Below are positions 59,463-64,000 of a DNA stretch of 64,000 nucleotides, in pieces. The notes below the pieces were generated by a model. That model ran no database searches, was not told the DNA's origin, and saw only the letters and a list, made by a program, of their open reading frames with translations. A program made the position numbers and the translations under genes. The DNA is from Pomacea canaliculata (taxonomy: Eukaryota; Mollusca; Gastropoda; Architaenioglossa; Ampullariidae), in the NCBI RefSeq assembly GCF_003073045.1, contig NC_037590.1, positions 36,014,751 to 36,078,750 of the forward strand, given 5' to 3'. The first letter of the stretch is position 1, and every line of letters starts with the position of its first letter.

Positions 59463-62400
59463 TGTGCAGACTTCACGAATCCAATATGTCTCACTTCATC
59501 CGACCTTTACTTTCTGAAACAGGATGAACGTGCATTTTCAACCATTTGTTGATTTTCTGTTTAGAGAAGAGAACACGCGAACACTTACATAAAAAAAAAT
59601 AAAAGTTAACGTGTTTCCTCAGTCGACGAGATGTGTAAAACTTTCAAGTCTTCAGAGCCTACATCCGGGCTACTGCATCACTGCACATAACATATTTATT
59701 TGCCCTGATCTTACTTACAAAACGTCCCTGAATTAATAATGGCTTAGGGTTGTAATGTGTCTTGCTTCACGGAACATTTACTTTCCTTCAGCTGTTTCTG
59801 GATAATTCTTGTTTCCATTTAGTACGAATCCCCGTATAAAAGATCTGTACTGCTTTCTGTTTTGTCTTTGTCAAAATTTGTGAATAGCATGGACACAGTG
59901 GAAAATACCACGAAATGTGTCAGTAAATGCCCAAAGACTTTCCTATATTACCCCATTGTTAATGTCATAAGGACGGTCCCTGACATGCATGGCAATTAAG
60001 ACACATTGGGTATTCGTGAAATAGTAATATTTCTCCTTCCATGTTTTCACCACGAAAGACGGTAAAGTAATATATATTGAAGTATTACTTAATATTCAAA
60101 AACTAAAGGGTATGGTATGATTAAAACAGGTAAAAGACTGATCTTTGGGGAAATGTGAAGCAAGTATTTGAATGTGTGTGTGTGTGTGTATCTGTGTATA
60201 TGTCTGTCCATGTATCTGTGTGTACATGTGCATGAGGGGAAATACATACACATACAGACACACACATTTATATTAGTATAGATGGGTGTGTAAGTGATGG
60301 ACAGAGATTGCGAACCTAGTCATTCCTAACTCTCCAATCTTGTGCTGCTCTATGAAACTAAACAAAATGAGAGCAGCATACATGTGATCTGGATTACAAA
60401 ATAACTCTCCACTTACTTATTCTCCAACTACTATTCGTGAAACTATTTCAACTAGTATCCTATCGTACAAAACCCAGGAAGATTTAACAGAACTTCAGAT
60501 ATATTTACTCGCCACCGTTGCGAGCTTTGCCAACATCAAAACATGGCGGTAATCGATAGAATCTTACTGGGTGCTGCATCACAAGCGATAACATTTAACC
60601 TATAAAATATTACTGCCTGCAGCAAAACTCTGCTTGTCTCTCACCCGACCAAATATGATGTCTTGTCTGGTTTCCACAGTCACGTCACCGATCGATCCCA
60701 GCGTTCCTTGCACGCTCAGACTACGTCACCCTCCTCAGATTCCTTTTTTAAACAGGAACTGTAGCGCCTCTCCTATTCGTCGTGTTTGTTATCTAGAAAG
60801 CAATCAACGGCTGCCAACTGATTCTTGCCTGGCTTGTATTTTCCAAGCGTTAACCTCCGAGCATCGTTAGCTGTCCAAACCAGTCTTATCCACGGTGCGC
60901 TTGTGTTTTGGGTCACGTGATCTTTTTCTGTCTGGTCACGACGGTTCAGCCTGGAATAAAGGTTCATTGTCAATGGCCGGGACGTGGCACTCAAACATCT
61001 GTGTCCCAGAACAAAAGATAATGCCGACCCTGTAGGAAACCCAGCGGCAAGAGGATGGAGAAGCTGTGTGAGACAGTCTGGTACTTTCTTTAGGAAGCTG
61101 GTGCTAGACGGGGTAAAGGTTAGGCCTCCTGTTAAAGCCTTACCCGATTGAAAAAAATAATTGAGAGAGGGTTTTTAATTTATGCTTAGATTCTAATTCC
61201 CAAAATTGAGCAAATGACACCGTTCCTTGTTTTTGAACAACGATTCTCACAGGTCTCGGAAAGAGAACAAAGAAATCACTGTCGTCAAACTCATAATGTA
61301 AATTCAAGCAATCTGAAGTGAGATGACGGAGAGTTCCAGAAAGTTGTCATATCAGTCTGTACAAAAACTTTATTATTATGTTTCAGTAAGAAATTTGACA
61401 AGAGAAGGGGATAACACTCCAAACATGACAAGGTTTTATGATTCCAGTGAAGGATATAGAGCGCCTCTCTACGATGAAGTCTTAGCTAATCGATGTCTAC
61501 GACCGACACTTTGGTCATCATCACAGGTCCCATCATGGACAGTAGTTACTAGTAGCACCTGACACTGTTGATTGTAGCCAGGTCCTCCTCCTCCTCCTCC
61601 TCATCATCATTATCATCATCATGACCATCATCGTCACGATTATTTTTATCTTATAGTAAAAGTGTGCAAGCATGTATTAAAAGGAGGATCATGAACAGTA
61701 AATTTAGAAACCGAAGAAGAAACACACACAGCATGCAAAGAACCACATGGAAGTAGATTGTGTCAATGGGTACTACAGAAGATTGACTGCCACCAAAGTG
61801 TTTTATTGCAGTATTCCACTTCGACATAATGCTACATTCCACATTTGTATATTCCCATTCTCTCCTCTGACATCATCGTGTAACTATCCCTTTAAAATCA
61901 TTATATTTGACTTCATTATTATTAGTAGTAGTATAGTAGTATCGAGCTCATTTTCACCGGATACATGGATGAGCTCAATGCACTGAACATAAAAGACTGC
62001 AAACGAACCGACAGTTAACAAAGCAAGAAACATAATCGTAAACAGAGGACACCATGATAAAAAAATTGTCACATTTACATATTCGTTTGATATAGGACAC
62101 AGGTACAGGTATCACAGTGATTATCTATATATCTATATGTGTTTGTGTATACGTGTCATAACTTTATAATGGACCGAAGGTCCTGGGCTAGGATTTCTAA
62201 AAGAACATGCATACATCTTTCAATAAGTGACACCTGTTCATAGGGCTGGACGTCCAGACAGCTCCTGCCTCCCACTTCATTACATTTCCTCCATCTCACC
62301 CTAATGCGAAATCCTTTCTTAGTGAAGGTATGTGCCTATACATAAACAAAGCTACTTGCCTGGGGGCACACGACCCATGCCACCAAGCATCTCGCCTAGT

Positions 62401-63390
62401 TTGTTTATATTTACATAGCTGTATCCACTTTGAAAAATATTCGCATTCGTGTGATTTCATGTACCCCGCTTATTTTGTGTAATCTTATACGCACTTCTAT
62501 TAGTTAACTCATACTTGGGTTACATGCTAAAAGTTAATTATTTCTGCATGTACTAGGGGGATAAGAGAGCGTCGATGGAAGAGACACCACCTTGGCTCAT
62601 GTATCAGTGATCTGGGTCGCTGGGTAATTATCCATCATCCATACAACAGTGATCGATTTGTACGAGGCAAAGAGCAATTCCGCGTTGAATGTAATAAGTG
62701 CAGAGCAGATTTACTACCTGGTGTAAACAGATGGAAATCATTCTAGTCCTGGTTTGTGTACAACACTTGAGGTGAACAACTCACATCAAGACTACAGCAC
62801 ATTTCAGCTGCTGCTTCGCGAAACATTGTTGGAACTATTATGTGTCCTCCATTCTGTTTGAGTGGCTGATGGCTGTAACTCTTAAAGTACTAGTGGGGTG
62901 AAGTTATTTCCAATGTATTGGCAAAGCTCACATGATATTATTTCACACAAATCTGTTTTAGAGATACACAACTACAAATATCACCATGCACAGGTCAAGG
63001 TCAACAACACTGACGTCAGAATTGTACATGGATACATGTACGCTGCGAAGGCCTCAAGCCAATAGGAGAGCTGATACAAACGTGACCTTCACGATCTTTA
63101 CCTCTCTCTCTGTGCATAAGGATGGTTGAAAGCTTCCTTCAACAACATGCTGATAATGATGATGATAATGAGCAGGAACAGAAAAAATATCAATTATGCA
63201 ACCGCACAAGCAAAACAAAGAAACTGAAAGTAGCAGTGTTGACATCGTACTTACAGCAGAAGCAAAACTTCGTCTGTGTTACTGTCACCGCTTGTGGCGA
63301 TTGATCCAATTCCATTCCCAAAGACAGACTAGAATGACGACACAGAAAACTCAGCTCACATAGCTCACAGGAAGAATGTCTCTTGCTTTG
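59463..63390. other. Upstream of the transporter: 3.9 kb mostly noncoding
   Basis: GT/CA runs at 60170-60265, (CTC)n/(ATC)n at 61585-61640, TGACGTCA at 63011-63018. The frame 61323-61562 (M-T-E-S-S-R-K..., with RAPLYDEVLANRCLRP near its middle) is 79 residues, begins at an ATG and slightly recalls P-x-Y tails, but has no splice or domain support. A 45-base stretch at 62995-63045 resembles 47562-47605. The transporter promoter should lie just above 59462, yet no TATA box is evident. Confidence 0.45.
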
Positions 63391-63391
63391 A

Positions 63392-63835
63392 ATGGCGGCG
63401 CAAACTGGCAGTTCTATAGCATCAGTGTTGTATCGCTTCTGGGCGAAATCCGTGGACGTGGACGATGTAGTCGACAAGATCACTCAAATCCCTAACATCA
63501 AGATCACCCCGTCTTTCGGCCCTTGGAGTGAAGGAAGGGAAGGGGACAGACTCGTGACGATCGAGGCAGGACGTGACTTGCCTCCCTGTCCCCCACCCGA
63601 GATCGTGTCCCGAACAACCGCCACAAAGAGGCAGCAGTGTTGTGTGCGCGGCCACAAAGGGCCAGCAAGCTTGTTTTCGCGGCTCGCCGACACTTGGGGC
63701 TGTGGCCCGCTGTCCTCGCGGGCACCTCGATCGATGATGTTGCAACAACGCAAACGTCAGCATCAGCATCAACCAGCCTGAACTCGTCACTCCTCCCTCT
63801 CCTCCTCCCTTTTTTCCCTCTCCACTCCCTTTCAC
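63392..63835. other. GC-rich block with long open frames on both strands
   Basis: The base composition turns GC- and CpG-rich here, unlike the surroundings. The plus strand is open for 129 codons from ATG 63392 (MAAQTGSSIASVLYRFW, then DVDDVVDKITQIPNIKI) to TGA 63781. The minus strand is open for 137 codons (63835-63422) and includes a signal-peptide-like start GWLMLMLTFALLQHH and several cysteines. One of the two is probably a coding exon at the edge of a gene that continues past the window, or this is a CpG-rich promoter. I cannot name a family and cannot choose the strand. Confidence 0.3.
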
Positions 63836-64000
63836 ATCTACTCAGTCACCCTCTATATCATACAATACAAATGATGATGTACATCTTTGTCCTTTGGGTT
63901 TGGTTTGGTGTAGTCCAGCTTGATGTCACATCCTGATAAAAACTAAAATCACTAAAGACTGCAACTAATAAATAATTTTGACAGTCCGAAAAATGCAAAT

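Overview
The window looks like nuclear DNA from an invertebrate animal. A lophotrochozoan, probably a gastropod mollusc, fits best, but that is inference: genes are split by GT-AG introns, intergenic DNA is AT-rich and full of microsatellites, and tRNA-derived SINEs, short inverted-repeat elements and LINE 3' fragments are scattered through it. I recognised no bacterial, organellar or retroviral material. Gene models below were built by hand from splice consensus, reading phase and protein motifs; no search was run.

Layout. (1) 246-1934 (+): 3' half of a carbohydrate sulfotransferase of the CHST15 type. (2) 3286-5942 (+): a five-exon claudin-like tetraspan gene. (3) 7658-13300 (+): a CRE/CCAAT/TATA promoter, a probable noncoding first exon, and an eight-coding-exon gene for a secreted protein of 512 residues whose C-terminal half looks like a papain-fold cysteine peptidase (GCGP...H...WGG). 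(4) 14.8-17.1 kb: a LINE 3' fragment, an oppositely oriented second LINE fragment and a 1.3-kb array of 8-bp units. (5) 19801-50384 (+): five more claudin-like loci: a probable pseudogene (19801), three intact three-exon genes (23494, 34575, 40591) and one with a single phase break (47905). (6) 52775-59462 (-): a many-exon major facilitator superfamily transporter. (7) 59.5-64 kb: mostly noncoding, with two uncertain open frames.

The main result is the claudin-like cluster. Six loci lie on the same strand and share a gene plan: one exon for TM1 and the first extracellular loop (ending near a G-[LV]-W motif, with two downstream cysteines in four loci), a phase-1 intron, one exon of about 140-162 nt for TM2 and the start of TM3, another phase-1 intron, and a last part for the end of TM3, TM4 and a tail that differs in every copy. 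Two tails carry PPxY motifs. One copy has lost both loop cysteines. Tandem repeats sit directly against splice sites in three of the copies. The pattern suggests local duplication followed by divergence of loop and tail. The peptidase-like gene and the transporter are unrelated neighbours.

Single-base reading-phase breaks occur in four otherwise good genes (sulfotransferase, claudin-like 19801 and 47905, transporter). They could be real lesions or consensus errors of a long-read assembly, and raw reads or transcripts would decide.
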